64,000 nt of DNA from Telopea speciosissima (taxonomy: Eukaryota > Streptophyta > Magnoliopsida > Proteales > Proteaceae): contig NC_057920.1 in NCBI RefSeq assembly GCF_018873765.1, positions 8,135,307 to 8,199,306 of the forward strand, in the 5' to 3' direction. Below the pieces are notes generated by a model. It had not been told where the DNA came from. It did not search any database and saw only the letters and a list, made by a program, of their open reading frames with translations. Of this stretch, positions 11,294-23,366 are shown in pieces. Made by a program: the position numbers and the translations under genes. Each line of letters begins with the position of its first letter. Within the stretch, counting starts at the first letter, position 1.

Positions 11294-13190
11294 TTCTCCC
11301 AAAAAATTTTTACAAGACAACAGGAATTACTTGAAGGGTAAAAGACAGTTGGATTGGTTTAAAATTTTTTTTGGGAAAAGGATGTGGCCACTCTCACACT
11401 CTTTCTCCTCCTAAAATTCTTTCTTTCTTGATCATGTGGGCTCTATTATATACGAATCGTGAGACACCTTTCTCTTGCACCCATTTGCTTGGCATAGAGA
11501 TGCTATTACATGCATGCGGCATGTAGATCTCTTGCACAAATTATAACAATACACTATAAAAACAACGTACCCCATGCATGAGGCTCCTGCCACTGCAGTG
11601 TCTGGAGAGGGTCATAATGTACCCAAGCTTATCTTTTCGCAGAGAAGTTGTTTCCTGATTAAAACCTGCGGCCATTAGGTTGCAATGGAGCAACCTTACA
11701 GTTGCGCCGAGCTCTGCCCTAAAAAAACTATAAATTATATCTAGTAAAATCTAAATTTTAAAAGAAATCTTTCATTCTGAAATTTCGAATGCTTTTAGAG
11801 AAACTTGTGGTATACTGGTTGATGATATAATTGCCACCCATTGAGAATAACAATGGCATCATATGGCTGGAATTTCCTCATTCAGTTAGGCTTAAATTTG
11901 CTTCCTTATGATTAAGTGCAATCAGAGAAAGGACAAATGGCTAAGAAATGTAAAACAGATTATATAGATATAAAGTCAATATTTCACAAAATTTTTCCAT
12001 TTAAGCAAACAGAGCCTAAATATAAAGAGAAAACAATATAATGTTTGGTTGTTTGGAGCATGGTACTAAATCTCGTTTTGTTTCGGTGTTTTGGTCTGAT
12101 CGAAATTTCCGAGATATCAAAATTTCGATGAAATTTCATCGAAATATGGTATTTTTCTGTGGGTGTAAAATGCCAAAATGACTGAGATTTTTGAAAATTT
12201 CGAAACAAGATTACCAAAATTACGGAGATTTCCGAAACGAGATGACCGAAATTTTCAAAATATTCGAAATATTGCACGTGACACTTTTAGTGACTTTTTC
12301 AATATCTCGCGATATATCGTGAGTCCACGATATTACGTCGATATCTCACGAGATATCGTCGAAATATGGTATTTTTTCATTTCGGATTGGTATTGTATCT
12401 CGGACAGCTCGAGATATACAAAATTTGACGAAATATCGCCGCAATTTCACGAGATTTTCAACTATGGTTTGGAGCCCTTTCAAACAAAATCTCTCAAGAG
12501 GATTGTACTCTCCATAGCTTGGCTATGGCCAAGATCACCAAATTCAAAACCCGTAAATGTGCAATCCTATACAAGGAGCTAAGCCCATCTAGTGCTTTCC
12601 TATATGAAAGAACTTGAGCCCATCAAGCTAAGCTCAATATTCCAGCCTAAAATGTACTTAGTAACTAAGCCCAACAAAACAGAAACAAGACTTGTCAATC
12701 ACAGCCCACGATAGAGCATCCATTGTTGGTCCACATGTCAAATTTCATGGCCTATCTTAATTAGGTGATTTACTATCTGTTCATTTTTTCTCACGCGTTA
12801 GAGTTATCAAATCAATAGATGATCGTAAACGAATTCTAAGATAAACAATTTTGAAATCCAACTAACATGACCCGTGTCATACTCTAATTCAATCATTTTT
12901 CCTCTCATGCATGTCCATACACCCACTAATGGTCCACGAACCCTCTTGGAAGGCCCGGTGGAACACCAAAATTGAATTGTAATGTTGCCAAGAAGAGGAA
13001 ATGCAGATGAAGGAAAATCAATCTCGAATCAGGCACTGAAAAGGTGTTCAACCAAGGGCAAATCCCATTGTAAATGAGCACCGAAAAATCGTAACCCATC
13101 AGCAAGGGGCACGATTTACGCATCGGTCTTGCGGCTATTGCTTTGAATTACTCGAAGTGAGCAATCCATAGTACAAAATAAGATGCACCA
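11294..13190. other. Gene-free stretch with a large palindrome-rich element near 12060-12470
   Basis: Between about 12060 and 12470 the sequence is dense in GAAATTTCG, TCGATATCTCACGAGATATC and similar self-complementary words. It begins with a GGTACTAAATCTCG word and ends near CAACTATGGTTTGG. This is a degenerate relative of the CATGGTTTTA palindromic family. No coding region was recognised on either side. Confidence 0.5.
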
Positions 13191-13346
13191 GTGGCAAACA
13201 CCTCGAGACTACACCATTGTACGAAAAATAAAAGATAAAAGTGTAATTTTAATGCTTTATTTTACCACGTGGCAAACACCTCGAGACTACACCATTGTAC
13301 GAAAAATAAAAGATAAAAGTGTAATTTTAGTACTTTATTTTACCAC
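13191..13346. repeat. Tandem repeat, 78-bp unit, two copies
   Basis: Units at 13191-13268 and 13269-13346, each beginning GTGGCAAACACCTCGAGAC and ending TTTATTTTACCAC, with about two differences. It is followed by a partial third start (GTGACAAACTC). The array lies about 380 bases downstream of the HAN-like gene stop codon, possibly in or near its 3' flank. Confidence 0.9.
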
Positions 13347-13729
13347 GTGACAAACTCTGATTGAATTGAAACATTACATGTCACCATGGGACCTTGGATC
13401 TATATGTCCACCAAATTACATATCATCTCTTAGCATCCAATCTACAAATCCCCAGTCTAAGCAAGAAACAAGTCTAGAGAGTTTAGAGATTTGATGAGAG
13501 ATGAACAGGTGACCTATAAAGAAGAATTGCAACAAGCTAGAGAGATTACATAGATTCCTTAAGAAGTCATAAGTGAAAAGGGTTAAAGACAACATTACAC
13601 AATTATCGCGATTTAGTTCCATCTTTGAAGGCAAAGAGAGAGGAAACAACAAAAAGTGCAAAATATAAAAGAAAAAGTATACGATAATCATCTATAATCA
13701 TAACCATCTGTTGCTTCAAATCAAATCAA

Positions 13730-14515
13730 TCATGTGAAGTCATGAACAAAACTAGGCCTGTCGGGAACATTGAGACGCCACGAAAGGAAAGGAATACCGG
13801 TGGAGGCGGTGGAATTTCGATCATCATCGTCGACGAATCTGAATTCATTACCCAGACCTGCCGGTGACATGGAAGCCACCTTCTGTGTTTCCTCATGGTG
13901 ACCCCATGAGTTTTGATGATGTTGACTCATCAAGAACTGCGACTCCATCGTTCCCCCTGTAGCAGCACTTGTGTTGTTAACTGTTGTGGTTGCTCTCCTC
14001 TCTTCTTTCTTATAACGGATTCCACAAGCATTGCACAACGACTGTATCAAAGTACAAATTATCTTTAGTTCTGATACCACTTGTTAGGAATTTGGGTAGA
14101 ATTTATTTTAAAATTTTTTAAATAGTACCTTGGGGCCTCTGGGGCCGTTTCTCCAGAGAGGAGTAGAAGCTGTGTTACAGTTTGCGCATTTCCGAGACAA
14201 GAGAGGGTCACCATTGAAGCTATTGCCATTGCCACCACGGCTGTTCTTGTGGGTGTTTGTTGATGAAGGTGGGTTGTTGGTCTGGAAAATATCCCAACAC
14301 AGAGATTTTCGATGATTGGAGATGGATTTTTCTTCTGTTTGGCGAGTAGATGGAGTACCCAAAGAAAGGGTGCAATCCACAGATGATGAAGAAGGTGAGG
14401 TTATAGTGTAAGATTCTGGTTCATCGATAGGTATTATATGGTTAGGCATGGAGAACAGAACAGAGAAACAATTCCCTTGAGGATGGAAAAACCCACATGA
14501 ACATTGACCCATCAT
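13730..14515 (-). CDS. HANABA TARANU-like GATA transcription factor (class B)
   Basis: Nuclear DNA-binding regulator. Exon 1 is 14129-14515 (129 codons), exon 2 is 13730-14041, joined across an 87-bp GT/AG intron in phase 0, giving 232 residues. The zinc finger is CX2CX18CX2C with Cys110, Cys113, Cys132 and Cys135 (CANCNTASTPLWRNGPRGPK, then SLCNACGIRYKKEERR); the intron falls between its two halves. The N-terminal CSCGFF...FSMPN block (residues 5-25), the VDCTLSLGTPSTR block (46-58) and the C-terminal IPFLSWRLNVPDRP block mark it as HAN/GATA18-19-like rather than a short GATA15-17 type. HAN proteins act at meristem and organ boundaries in flowers and embryos (family knowledge). The upstream sequence is rich in GA microsatellites. 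Arabidopsis HAN is somewhat longer; nothing essential looks missing. Confidence 0.93.
14068..14128 (-). repeat. LTR terminus plus primer-site remnant inside the HAN intron
   Basis: On the minus strand most of the 87-bp intron reads TTCTACCCAAATTCCTAACA followed by AGTGGTATCAGAAC. The first part matches the terminal-repeat end at 10690-10712 (TTCTACCCAAGTCCCAACA) and the second is a tRNA primer-site-like word. So the intron contains a fragment of the same TRIM-like family. Fossil, fragment only. Confidence 0.55.
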
Positions 14516-14789
14516 ATTGGTTGCTATGAGAGCTACTACTCAAACTCTTTCAGGTGGGTTTTGAGTTTTGCATACAATAGTGTAAAAAAGGAAATGGGAG
14601 AGGAGAGAAGTGAGGAACTGAACTGAAGAAGAGAAGAAATATAATTGGAGGGTTGCACAGCAATGGAAAGAAAGCAATAGTAATAATGTAATCTGATATT
14701 CTGAGATTTGTGAAAGAAGAGAAATAGAAAGAAGAGCAGTAGTCTGGGAGAGAGAGACTGAGGGGGGAGTGTTGTCTCTTAGCTTTAAA

Positions 14790-15100
14790 AGCACATATAA
14801 ATGGCAAAAGACCAGTCAACACCTTCAGTTCATGTACATTGTCGTGAAGCACAAATCATAAATGAATATGAGAGAGAGAGAGAGAGGTAGTAAGTGAAGT
14901 GGGTCAGTGTGGAAGTGGTGGGGGAGAGGAGGAGTTGGTATTTCTCTTGTGTTTGATAGTTTGATGGGAAACTAGAAGAAGTAGAGTCACACTTGCAGAG
15001 ACTCGTAGCAGTGGTTCTCTCTATTTATATACAAAACCATCATAGTATAGATAGAGAATCCGATAGAGAAAGAGAGCGAGAGAGAGAGAGAGAGGCGAAG
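14790..15100 (-). promoter_or_regulatory. Probable core promoter and leader of the HAN-like gene
   Basis: Two TATA-like sites on the coding strand: TATATAAATAG at 15021-15031 and TTTATATGTG near 14790-14800. Use of the first would give a leader of roughly 470 nt, the second about 250 nt. GA microsatellites lie at about 14868-14886 and 15068-15095. Which site is used cannot be told from sequence. Confidence 0.45.
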
Positions 15101-15481
15101 TAAACAATGAGAGAGGGAGTCAGAGAAGCAGATGGGGTTCGGTCATTGATTGGGTAGTCAAAAGAGGGCACGTGACATGGGGGGTGGTGAAGAAGATGGG
15201 ATCATCATCATCTGGTCTGGGGGTTCTCCGATCACGAGGAGGAGGGAGTTGGTATGAGTTTCTCACTCTCAAGTCTCAAATTCAATCTCTTTTTCTATAA
15301 TCAAAACAAAACCAATACGACATCAAAAGTCCTCTCTCTCTGTCTGCATCCGTATCTGTGGCTTCTGCCAACCCACTGTCATCCTCCCAAGGTAAAGGGG
15401 AACCCTGCATCCATCTCTATGTGGGATGCCCTGAATCTCTCTCTCTCACTCTCTTTCATCATGTCCACGTCTACGTCTACG

Positions 15482-15506
15482 TCTCTCTCTCTCTCTCTCT
15501 CTCTCT
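15482..15506. repeat. (CT)n microsatellite with a preceding GTCTAC hexamer repeat
   Basis: About 12 CT units preceded by three ACGTCT-type hexamers from about 15466. It lies some 970 bases upstream of the HAN-like start codon. Confidence 0.8.
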
Positions 15507-15539
15507 TTCTCACGAGAGAAGCATTCGACCCGGACTTAA

Positions 15540-15693
15540 CTCCTCTCAGGTTCGTAGGTTACTCTCACAGGGAGGGCAGAAATGACGACCTCATCCCACC
15601 CGGATAGTGTGTTTGGACAGGGGATGAGGTCGTCATTTCTGATCCTCTATGAGAGGAACCTATGAACTTGACCGGGCAAGAACCTGAGAGGAG
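15540..15693. mobile_element. Foldback MITE with shared GC-rich core (second copy of the 4663 type)
   Basis: Ends CTCCTCTCAGG and AACCTGAGAGGAG match the element at 4663-4833. The centre again carries AAATGACGACCTCATCCC and its palindromic partner. The two copies share arms and core but differ by numerous substitutions. Confidence 0.8.
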
Positions 15694-15794
15694 AAAAATT
15701 CATTCGGACCCGACCCAAACCTTCTCTTTAATTGTAGAATTGCGGGACAAAAAACCCCCATAGCGTGTAGAATAGTTATATGTATGGACATGAT

Positions 15795-16510
15795 TGTAAA
15801 TCTTGTCGAGATTTCAACGAGATCTTGAATATCTTGAGTTTTTTGAGACGAGATTATATAAGAAATTTAAAATTTGCAGTATTTTGAAAATTTCGATTGA
15901 AATTTTGGTGAAATCTTGAAAATCTCGAATATCTTTTGAGAAGAAACTATTCTTGTTTCTTCTCGAATACTATGATGTGGTATTCATATGTCATGTAGAA
16001 GGAATACAATGCAAGTTAGTTCTGTCGGACTATGAGTGGATTTGATCAAGTACGTCATAATTCATATCAATAGACAATCACAGACTCACAATATTGTATT
16101 ATTGGGACGGGGAAGACTATAGTGTCTATGACATAAATATTGTTCATTATACTTTGTAATTTTTACATATTATGTGTATTCATCTATTATAGCATAATTT
16201 ACTTGTTTTATTTGCCCATTATATCTCATAACACTCAAACAATGTATATAGACAAATATTACATAAGGATTTGATGTTTACTATGAACCAAGGGTGCAAA
16301 TCCAAAGCACAAACTTGGGTGTTTTTTTTTTTAATTTTTTTATAACAATATGAAGATTTAAATATGTTTATTAAGCCTAAAACATGTTTCTCTTAAAGTT
16401 TCGGAGCCAGCTATGAGCATTTACACACCGAAACAAAAAATAAAAGTATTATCTCGTCGAGATCTCGAGAATCTCGACCTAGTCGAGACGAGTTTTTGAA
16501 CCTTGGCCAA
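15795..16510. repeat. Element with long diverged TCGAGATCTCG-rich ends
   Basis: The left part (15795-15975) has TCTTGTCGAGATTTCAACGA and TGAGACGAGATTATA. The right part (16440-16510) has CTCGTCGAGATCTCGAGAA and TCGAGACGAGTTTTTGAA in the opposite sense. The middle is AT-rich without an ORF. Probably one foldback element with a spacer, related in style to 12060-12470. Confidence 0.5.
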
Positions 16511-17675
16511 GACAGGGGCAGGCCAGGGTTGAGATCTTGGGTTGAGCCCGACCCTGTCTTCTTCTCCTTAGACTAACCCAACCCTTGCATCTCTAGTCCC
16601 CCCTCCTAGAAAGAGTTGGACCATAAATTCATATTCATCTTCCACCCTACCGCCATGCATAATGCTGAAGATTGTGGTTTTTAATCATGTTGAATTCTGA
16701 TATGAAATCTCAAAAACCTAAGATGTTCTATAAGTATTTCTAGTCCCAAGGGTGGGCATAAGGTGCATAGATCTTTTTAATAAAGGTTTGAGTGTCAATA
16801 TATATATATTTTAATTTGTAATAGATTATATGTTTATTTGAGTTAGCGAGTTATAGTCAACCAACCAACTTGACTGCTTAGTTAGTTCAACAGGTCTAGA
16901 TCAGTATTCCTCATGCCTAAGATTGTTCACTGTTAGGGCTAATAAAGGTCAGACCGACTCTGCGCACAGGTCAAAGTTAGATTTTTCAGGTAGAATTAGA
17001 ATCAAAGCAGGCCTAGATCCAATTAAGGGGACTCAGGGGTTAAACTAAGGTTTTAAAAAATCCAGCACTAACAAGACCCTATTGCACTCTTATGTTATAT
17101 AGTTTCCCTAATTTAGCATAACGCAATTTAAAACCAAAAAATCAATTAATATCTATGGTGCTACCGGTGGGATTAGGTTCGTAGCACTTGAGTAATTATA
17201 GCAAGTTAGCAGGAGATCTGTATACGGAATTTAAAAAAAGTATCTATTTATAGTAAGTAGGTATACCGTACAGAAGAATCACGTGAGGCAGGAGGATTTG
17301 ATGCTGATCTGATGGGTTTGTTATGGTCAGCTCGTCATGATCAAATAGTTGAGGGATCTGTAAGTCTGACCCAAGGTCCTCTCCACAGTTCACAAGAAGC
17401 CTAGCTTTGATAGCATTGGTATGGTAGAAGATCCGCTTAGCTTTTTGATTGGAAGTTGGAACAGAGACAAGAGACAAGAGAGAGAGAGAGATTAAAGTAC
17501 TCACAACACACACACACACACACACAGGCCAAGCAAGCATAGGGTTCAGATACAACGCAATCATCAGTCCAACAGACCTTCCCAAACTTATAATTATTAG
17601 TGTAGCTAGAAAAGAAGTTTTAATAAATATCCCTTCTCTCGAGTAGTCAAAGATGTCATTGAGTAGTGAACTGAA

Positions 17676-17708
<33 letters not shown>

Positions 17709-18224
17709 ACGAAGAAGAAAAAAACAATAAAGTGTTCTTCTTCGGACCCCATCATCGCCCATTCCCTTCTTTCCCTTCCCTTCCCATCTGATTCGATCAA
17801 ATGAAAAGATTCAAAATCTGTGAAAAAGAATCAGATAGTTCTAGAGATTGGCGCCCCTCGTCGGACAATAAGCAGAGGACGACCACCGCTTTCCAAAAGA
17901 TTCTCTCTCTTCTCTCTCTCCTCTCTCTTAGTCTCATTCTCGCTTTGTAAACTACGAACAAACGACGAGGATCCATCCAAGACAAACATGACAGACAAAC
18001 CCTCTCGATCTCCACCATTAAAATAAGTATTTTATTTTGTTTAAGGGGGGGATGGGGGTATTATTATGTACGAATAATGACGATTACTCGTGCTGTCAGT
18101 CTTATAAAAATACTTTCTCTTTGTAGATCTTCATCCTAATAAAATCCTAAATAAATCCATCCCTCTTATGCTCTCTGCCTTCTATGATCCCAATTCCCAC
18201 CTATTATTATATATTTATGTCCTT
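16511..18224. other. Gene-free stretch with microsatellites
   Basis: Holds a fragment of the GGGCTTGGGC/CCCGACC-rich repeat (about 16510-16600), an (AC)n tract at about 17507-17526 and a (GAAA)n tract at about 17676-17709. A minus-strand open frame at 17244-17762 is mostly low complexity; its C-terminal half is not low complexity but I recognise nothing in it. GA-rich DNA at 17690-17950 resembles a plant leader or promoter, but no convincing gene follows. Confidence 0.4.
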
Positions 18225-18646
18225 AAATTCCACTTAACCACTTTGTTTTATCTCTCTCTCTCTCTCTCAATAGAGGAAGGACCGACTCCAATGTAGGGAT
18301 TCCTAAGAATTGATCATCTCCACATACATGTGAGAGGCAATCACATGTCTCATTTTTGACCTTTAAAGGGGAGGAGGACATGGAGTCCAGCTCATGTTCA
18401 CATACATGAACGTACGAGAACAACTTTTAATTGTTCAGATAGAATCCACTCTATGGTACCCACATGGAGTGGATTGTCATATGGAGTGGATTCCAACTAA
18501 ACAACTAGGACCTGTTCTTGTACATTCACGTACGTGAACGTGAGCCCAACTCGGAGGACATGTAGTTGATTGTCTCTCAGATGTACGTTCACATACACAT
18601 ACATGTAAAGGAACTGGATTCAGGACTCCTTGGATGCATGTATATA
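18225..18646. repeat. Cluster of short inverted repeats with ACATACATG / CACGTACGTGAACG words
   Basis: AGAATCCACTC near 18440 pairs with GAGTGGATTCC near 18500, next to a near-perfect TTGTTCAG/CTAAACAA pair. Further CACGTACGTGAACGTGAG and TACGTTCACATACACATACA words at 18520-18605 relate to the element at 5352-5463. Confidence 0.45.
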
Positions 18647-19154
18647 AGGGTGTCAATTGATCAGTTTAGATTGGTTTTGATATGGTTTTATTGGTTTTGG
18701 TGTGAGAATGAGTGAGTTCAAAACATGATCCAATAAGGGTGCCCTAGTTTTGGGATCAGGATATGTCCGGACGGTAGGCGTGCGACCTCATAGAGGCAGT
18801 GGGCAAATGACCATCCTACCCATTGCCCAAGTGGGGTCCATGTGGGATCCATGCCCCCGCCTCTCTGAGACTCCGTGAGGCCGCACGGGCAAGCCATAGT
18901 AGAGGATCCAAATGCCTAATTTTGATTCGATTTCAGTTTCTTAATCTTGTTTGAAAATTTTTTAAATAAATATTCGATCATATCAGGTTATATTGGATTT
19001 GGTCCGATTTTTTATTTTTATTTAAAGACTTATTGATTTTGATGCAGTTCGATTTGATTTGAGTGGCACAAAACCCCAATTCAAAACATGATCCAAAAAG
19101 CTTATATCAATTTCGATTTGATTTCATCGACTCAAACTAGGTTTTGACACCCCT
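18647..19154. mobile_element. TIR element with a nested MITE
   Basis: The left end AGGGTGTCAATTGATCAG pairs with right end TAGGTTTTGACACCCCT, with matching GATTGGTTTTGAT/TCGATTTGATTTC blocks. Inside, about 18740-18905 is a GC-rich foldback (TTTGGGATCAGG at left, GTAGAGGATCCAAA at right) with core AAATGACCATCCTACCC. The 17-bp word TTCAAAACATGATCCAA occurs at 18718 and again at 19080. Confidence 0.65.
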
Positions 19155-19525
19155 ACATGCATTCATGCATGCATGCTTCACTCATCATGATGATATGTGG
19201 CATCTTGGATTCGGTGGGACCCACTTCACCAGTTTCCAAAGCAGCCGATCATGTCTCCTTAGACCAACGACAACTAAAGTATAAGATGAAGAAGAAAAAA
19301 TTGAGTCGTAGACCAAAGTCCCACATGTTCATAGTTTTGCATGTATATGTGAAAGATTACAAAATAAACCTTGGAATAATACAAATAAGTAGGTCATTGT
19401 AGGTAAGAACTAGGAAGAATTAAAGGAACCCCACCTATTTCCCTTACTCCTCCTTTTTAAAGTGGGAACAAACCAAACCTTACTTCCATACATTCCTCAA
19501 AAGCTACAAACCATAAGAAGGAATG

Positions 19526-19562
<37 letters not shown>

Positions 19563-20019
19563 GATCTATCTTCTATGGTGGGGTCAGGTAATGGTATCAA
19601 AGTAAGATTTTTTTTAAAATGAAAAGAAGGGTCTATAAGCAACTATTGTATATAGTAGAAGAGGGCTCTAAGAGGAAGTGGAGTTTAAAAAGTTAGGAAA
19701 AGCTCCTAAGAAGCAGTCTCTATATATGAACGATTTAAGTTGTTGTCAACATCATGACATCTAAGTAGTATAACATCTCGATTGTCTCCTTCTAAAATCA
19801 AGAAAGGGGGACTAAGTGTCTTAACCAACTCCAACCAAATTAAAGAAATTCTCTTCCCCATTCATTTTTTGATTTTCTCTTTGACCTTCTCCACTTTTTA
19901 AAGTTCTAGTCCAATGGAATGACTACCTCGATGTTCCTCCCCCATGAAAGTGGAACTTAAAAAGAAAAAGACCCCAAGAAGAAGGAAAAAGGTGCATACT
20001 ATATACGTATATGTTGAAC
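19155..20019. other. Gene-free stretch
   Basis: Contains a (CT)n tract at 19529-19557. Short open frames only, no recognised coding region. Confidence 0.5.
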
Positions 20020-20790
20020 CTATGGTTTTAAAACATGGTATTGTATCTGTATGGGATGCTCCCTAAACCAATACCAAATTGATAAAATATTAGTGCAACA
20101 TTCAAAAAAGTGGTTTTTTTAGATTGAATCGGCCCGATATATATGGTTTGATATGCTCGAACCGTATTGAATGAGACGTAAGCCCGCTATCCATGTTAGG
20201 ATCAAGTACAAACATAGTTAGCAAAAAGGGTAATGGTAAAAAAATAGAAACATACGGTATGGGTTTTAAACGTGTAGATTTTGAAAAAAAAAACCAACAG
20301 TAAACTCATATAAATTGAAAAATTATTACCTGAATACCTGCATCTAATTTTTCAAAACAACTATAATATCCAACATTAATTCATATGTATTCTAAACACA
20401 TTATAAGTTCAAAGACATATCATGCAAAATAAAATTCCAAATTCAAACATCATAAAAAGATCATCTCTAAAATCTTGTTGAACAATGTGGCTTGGTTATG
20501 GAGTTGTTCATGTTGTCAATACAGCCAATACACTCCCAGAGTGACGAATGTTCAGTTGGAGTTGTGAGTAATCACTTTAGAAATCCTTTCAATGGATACA
20601 TTAGTTTGTAGCTCAATTTTGGGACTTGTACATTGAACATGAGTTAAAGATGTTAGCATGAGAAGTGTAGTCCTTCGAGTCAACTTAACGTTGGCGAAAG
20701 AATCAAGTCGATTGGAGTTCGGTAGAGAGAGATATGGTTAGTTAAGTAAACCATTATTCAACAAGTCTAAGGTCTTAAAATACATAAAAT
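20020..20790. repeat. Dispersed repeat, inverted relative to 28200-28900
   Basis: Begins near CTATGGTTTTAAAACATGG. Shares with 28200-28900, in reverse order and orientation, the blocks AACAACTATAATAT, TTAGTTTGTAGCTCAATTT and CATTGAACATGAGTT. No coding region seen; probably a non-autonomous element of unknown class. Confidence 0.6.
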
Positions 20791-21349
20791 TTAAAATAAA
20801 AAAAAAAAAAACAAAAATGTATTTTGAATGCTTTTAAAATAGAAATGCTTGTCATTTACCTTTTTCTGTATAATTTACGAATTTCCAATGATCTTAATGT
20901 GGACTGGGGCCACGTGTCTCTGAATCATATCATGTGGGGGACTTGATTGCAGCTGATCTAGACCGTCCAGGAAACTATGGATCCAGTGTATTGATCACCT
21001 CAGGGGCTCAGACTGCCGTTACTTGAGCACTACCCTTGTGGCCCATACAGGATTTGTTGGCTTATCTGGGCCCAATAGGTATTGCAAAAGAATACTAACA
21101 GTGAATCGCATGACAGAAGCCCATCACAGGCCCATAGTTTGTATTAGGTCCACAATAGTTCCAGACATTGGATCACCATCCACCCATTTGTGGCCCCACT
21201 TGTACTTTATAGAAAGATGAAGGAAATTTGTTAACATCCATCAGATAATCGCTGTGGAGCTTTGGAAAATGCATGCTTACACAGATTTAAATTTTCTTTG
21301 GTACTCGCATGCTTATATATAATTGGAACGGTTCTAGGCCCATGGGCCT
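20791..21349. other. Gene-free stretch
   Basis: Short open frames only. No repeat ends or recognisable coding signal found. Confidence 0.45.
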
Positions 21350-21880
21350 AATGTACCTTCGGCTTTATAAAGGAAGGGGAACCGTTCTCTGCATAGTAGT
21401 GCAGGGGCCATGCATGTGTGGCAGCCAATGAGAGCGCATTGGGGGCAGAAATTCCGCCATTCATGGTTCTCATGTTAACTTTAAAAAGGCCCGTGGTATC
21501 CACGATGCCTGTATTGCTTGGATTTCTTTTCCTAACATGAGTCTCTTTTTTACTAACGACTCTTTATGTATCATTTCGTAACGACACATGTTCTTTTTTT
21601 CCACAAATGTCCTTCTAATCACTCTTAATGGTAGCATAGAGGGGCATTTATGGAAATAAAAATAGACATACATATGTGAAGCCTTCACGTGCGGGGAGCT
21701 GATCCGGACTCCATTTTTACATGTATTTATAGTAGCTAAAAGTGAGTGTGGCTCAGGTCCTCGTACGAGGATGGTCCTTGGGACCATACTGCCCACCCAC
21801 CTGGAATCTATTGTTCCCCCTGTGGGTCCTCTAGATTCCAGGTGGGTGGGTGTGGAGTCCCAAGGACCGTGAACTGAACT
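21350..21880. repeat. Foldback fragment and a strong inverted repeat
   Basis: The 21395-21465 part (GTGTGGCAGCCAATGAGAG, CATTGGGGGCAGAAATTCC) matches the element at 37085-37220. At 21757-21876, GGTCCTTGGGACC and CCCACCCACCTGGAATCTA pair with TAGATTCCAGGTGGGTGGG and CCCAAGGACC, a near-perfect hairpin of about 120 bases. Confidence 0.7.
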
Positions 21881-23198
21881 CGCTAAAGGTCAGACACTTG
21901 GCTATATGTAGAGAAACTTTGTACCAATAATGGGCCTTTAGTTCTGGGCCCAAAATTGGTCTACTCTCAAGTCTCAAGGCAGTTAATCTAGGGAATGATT
22001 CTTCCAGGCCCAACTGACAAGCCCAAGGCTAGATTTGATCATTTGGGCAGTGAGGGCTTGGGACCAAGTTGACTAAGTACAAGGTCGGGCTGCTTAGATT
22101 GGGCTTGGGCTGAGGCCTCGGTTTGGGCTTGGCCTAATCCGCCCCTAAATAAAAATATAAAAATAGATATAATTATATGGGTAGTTATCTCTGTAACAAT
22201 AGAAGATGATGTTTCCGAACATAAAAAAGATAAATCTAAACTATTCTTTTTTACGGCTTTTTCAATCTAAATCATCTGTTCCCACTTAGAGTTGGGAGAG
22301 CACATATTAATGTCTAAAGTATGGGTACACATGCATGGACATACACACGATCTGTGTCTCTACAAAAGAGGGCATTTGATTGAATTAGACTCATGAAATT
22401 TGATATGTGGCTAATCTAGGCCATGTCCTTTATCCAACAATCGAGATTGACATAGGATTTGCCCACATCACAAAATAGATGTCTAGTTACATTAAAAAAT
22501 TATCCTCTTGATTTAATAGAGTAGAAAATGCCTTCCCTTGAGCTAATTAAAATAATAATAATAAAATAAATAATTAAATCAGACCAAGACAGAAGACAAA
22601 AGCCTCCATCGATTACATGGGCAGTTGTAATTTAGCTACATTGAAGATCTACGTGGTCAATTGGAAACATTGATTTGATAGATCACTTTTGGTTGGTCAA
22701 ATTAATATCAAATTATATAGTACAAATTCAACTATATGGTTCACTTTGTATTAGATTAATCCTGTGCATTTTGAACCGTTGTATTAATATATTCTTTTTA
22801 TCTATATTTTAATTTTGGAAACAACTTGTTGTCTTAAAAATAGTAAATTAACAAGTTGTTACATTCTTTTAATTGCCTCTTATCTCTTATTCTCATAAAT
22901 CTTTTAATGCATAGTTTAATTTACTTTTATGTGAAATGATAGGATTAAGCTTCGTTGAAAGTTTTTAAAAAAAAAAATTGTTGCACTAAAAGACAAAAAA
23001 AAAATGGTTAGAATCTTCTTCTAACCAACCTTTTAAAAAAACACTTACGATTTTCTATTAGATTTTTAGTCAAGCTTTGACTATGATTACTGCCACGTGT
23101 CAATGTCTATTTAGACTAAAATCTTACACATAGATGAGGGTTGGTGAACCACACTTGAGGCTAAAATTTGAGGATTAAATATGAGATCTATATCTTCT
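21881..23198. other. Gene-free stretch
   Basis: AT-rich. It includes a short piece of the GGGCTTGGGC-type repeat at about 22041-22145 (see 38650-39170). No coding region recognised. Confidence 0.45.
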
Positions 23199-23321
23199 GC
23201 AATTTTATGCCTGGTCCAGTTGCCCCTAATAGGGAGCGCAATGACCATTCCACCCCTGCCCAGGTGGCGTCTACCCCCTCTTATTACAGACATTAGGGAA
23301 TTGGACCAGGCAAGGAATTGC
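23199..23321. mobile_element. Foldback MITE, GCAATT...GGTCCAG arms, shared core
   Basis: GCCTGGTCCAGTTGCCCCTA at left pairs with AGGGAATTGGACCAGGC at right. The core CGCAATGACCATTCCACCCC lies left of centre. The same arms recur at 26379-26521 and 26691-26839. Confidence 0.8.
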
Positions 23322-23366
23322 CCCAAGCTGAACGAGCGTCCAAGTATCCCTATTGTGGTTGTGATG

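Noticed and set aside
17244-17762. 172-codon open frame on the minus strand
   Set aside because: The N-terminal half is low-complexity (Phe/Leu/Ser from CTTT repeats and Val/Cys from AC repeats). The C-terminal half is not repetitive but matches nothing I know and has no supporting splice or promoter evidence.
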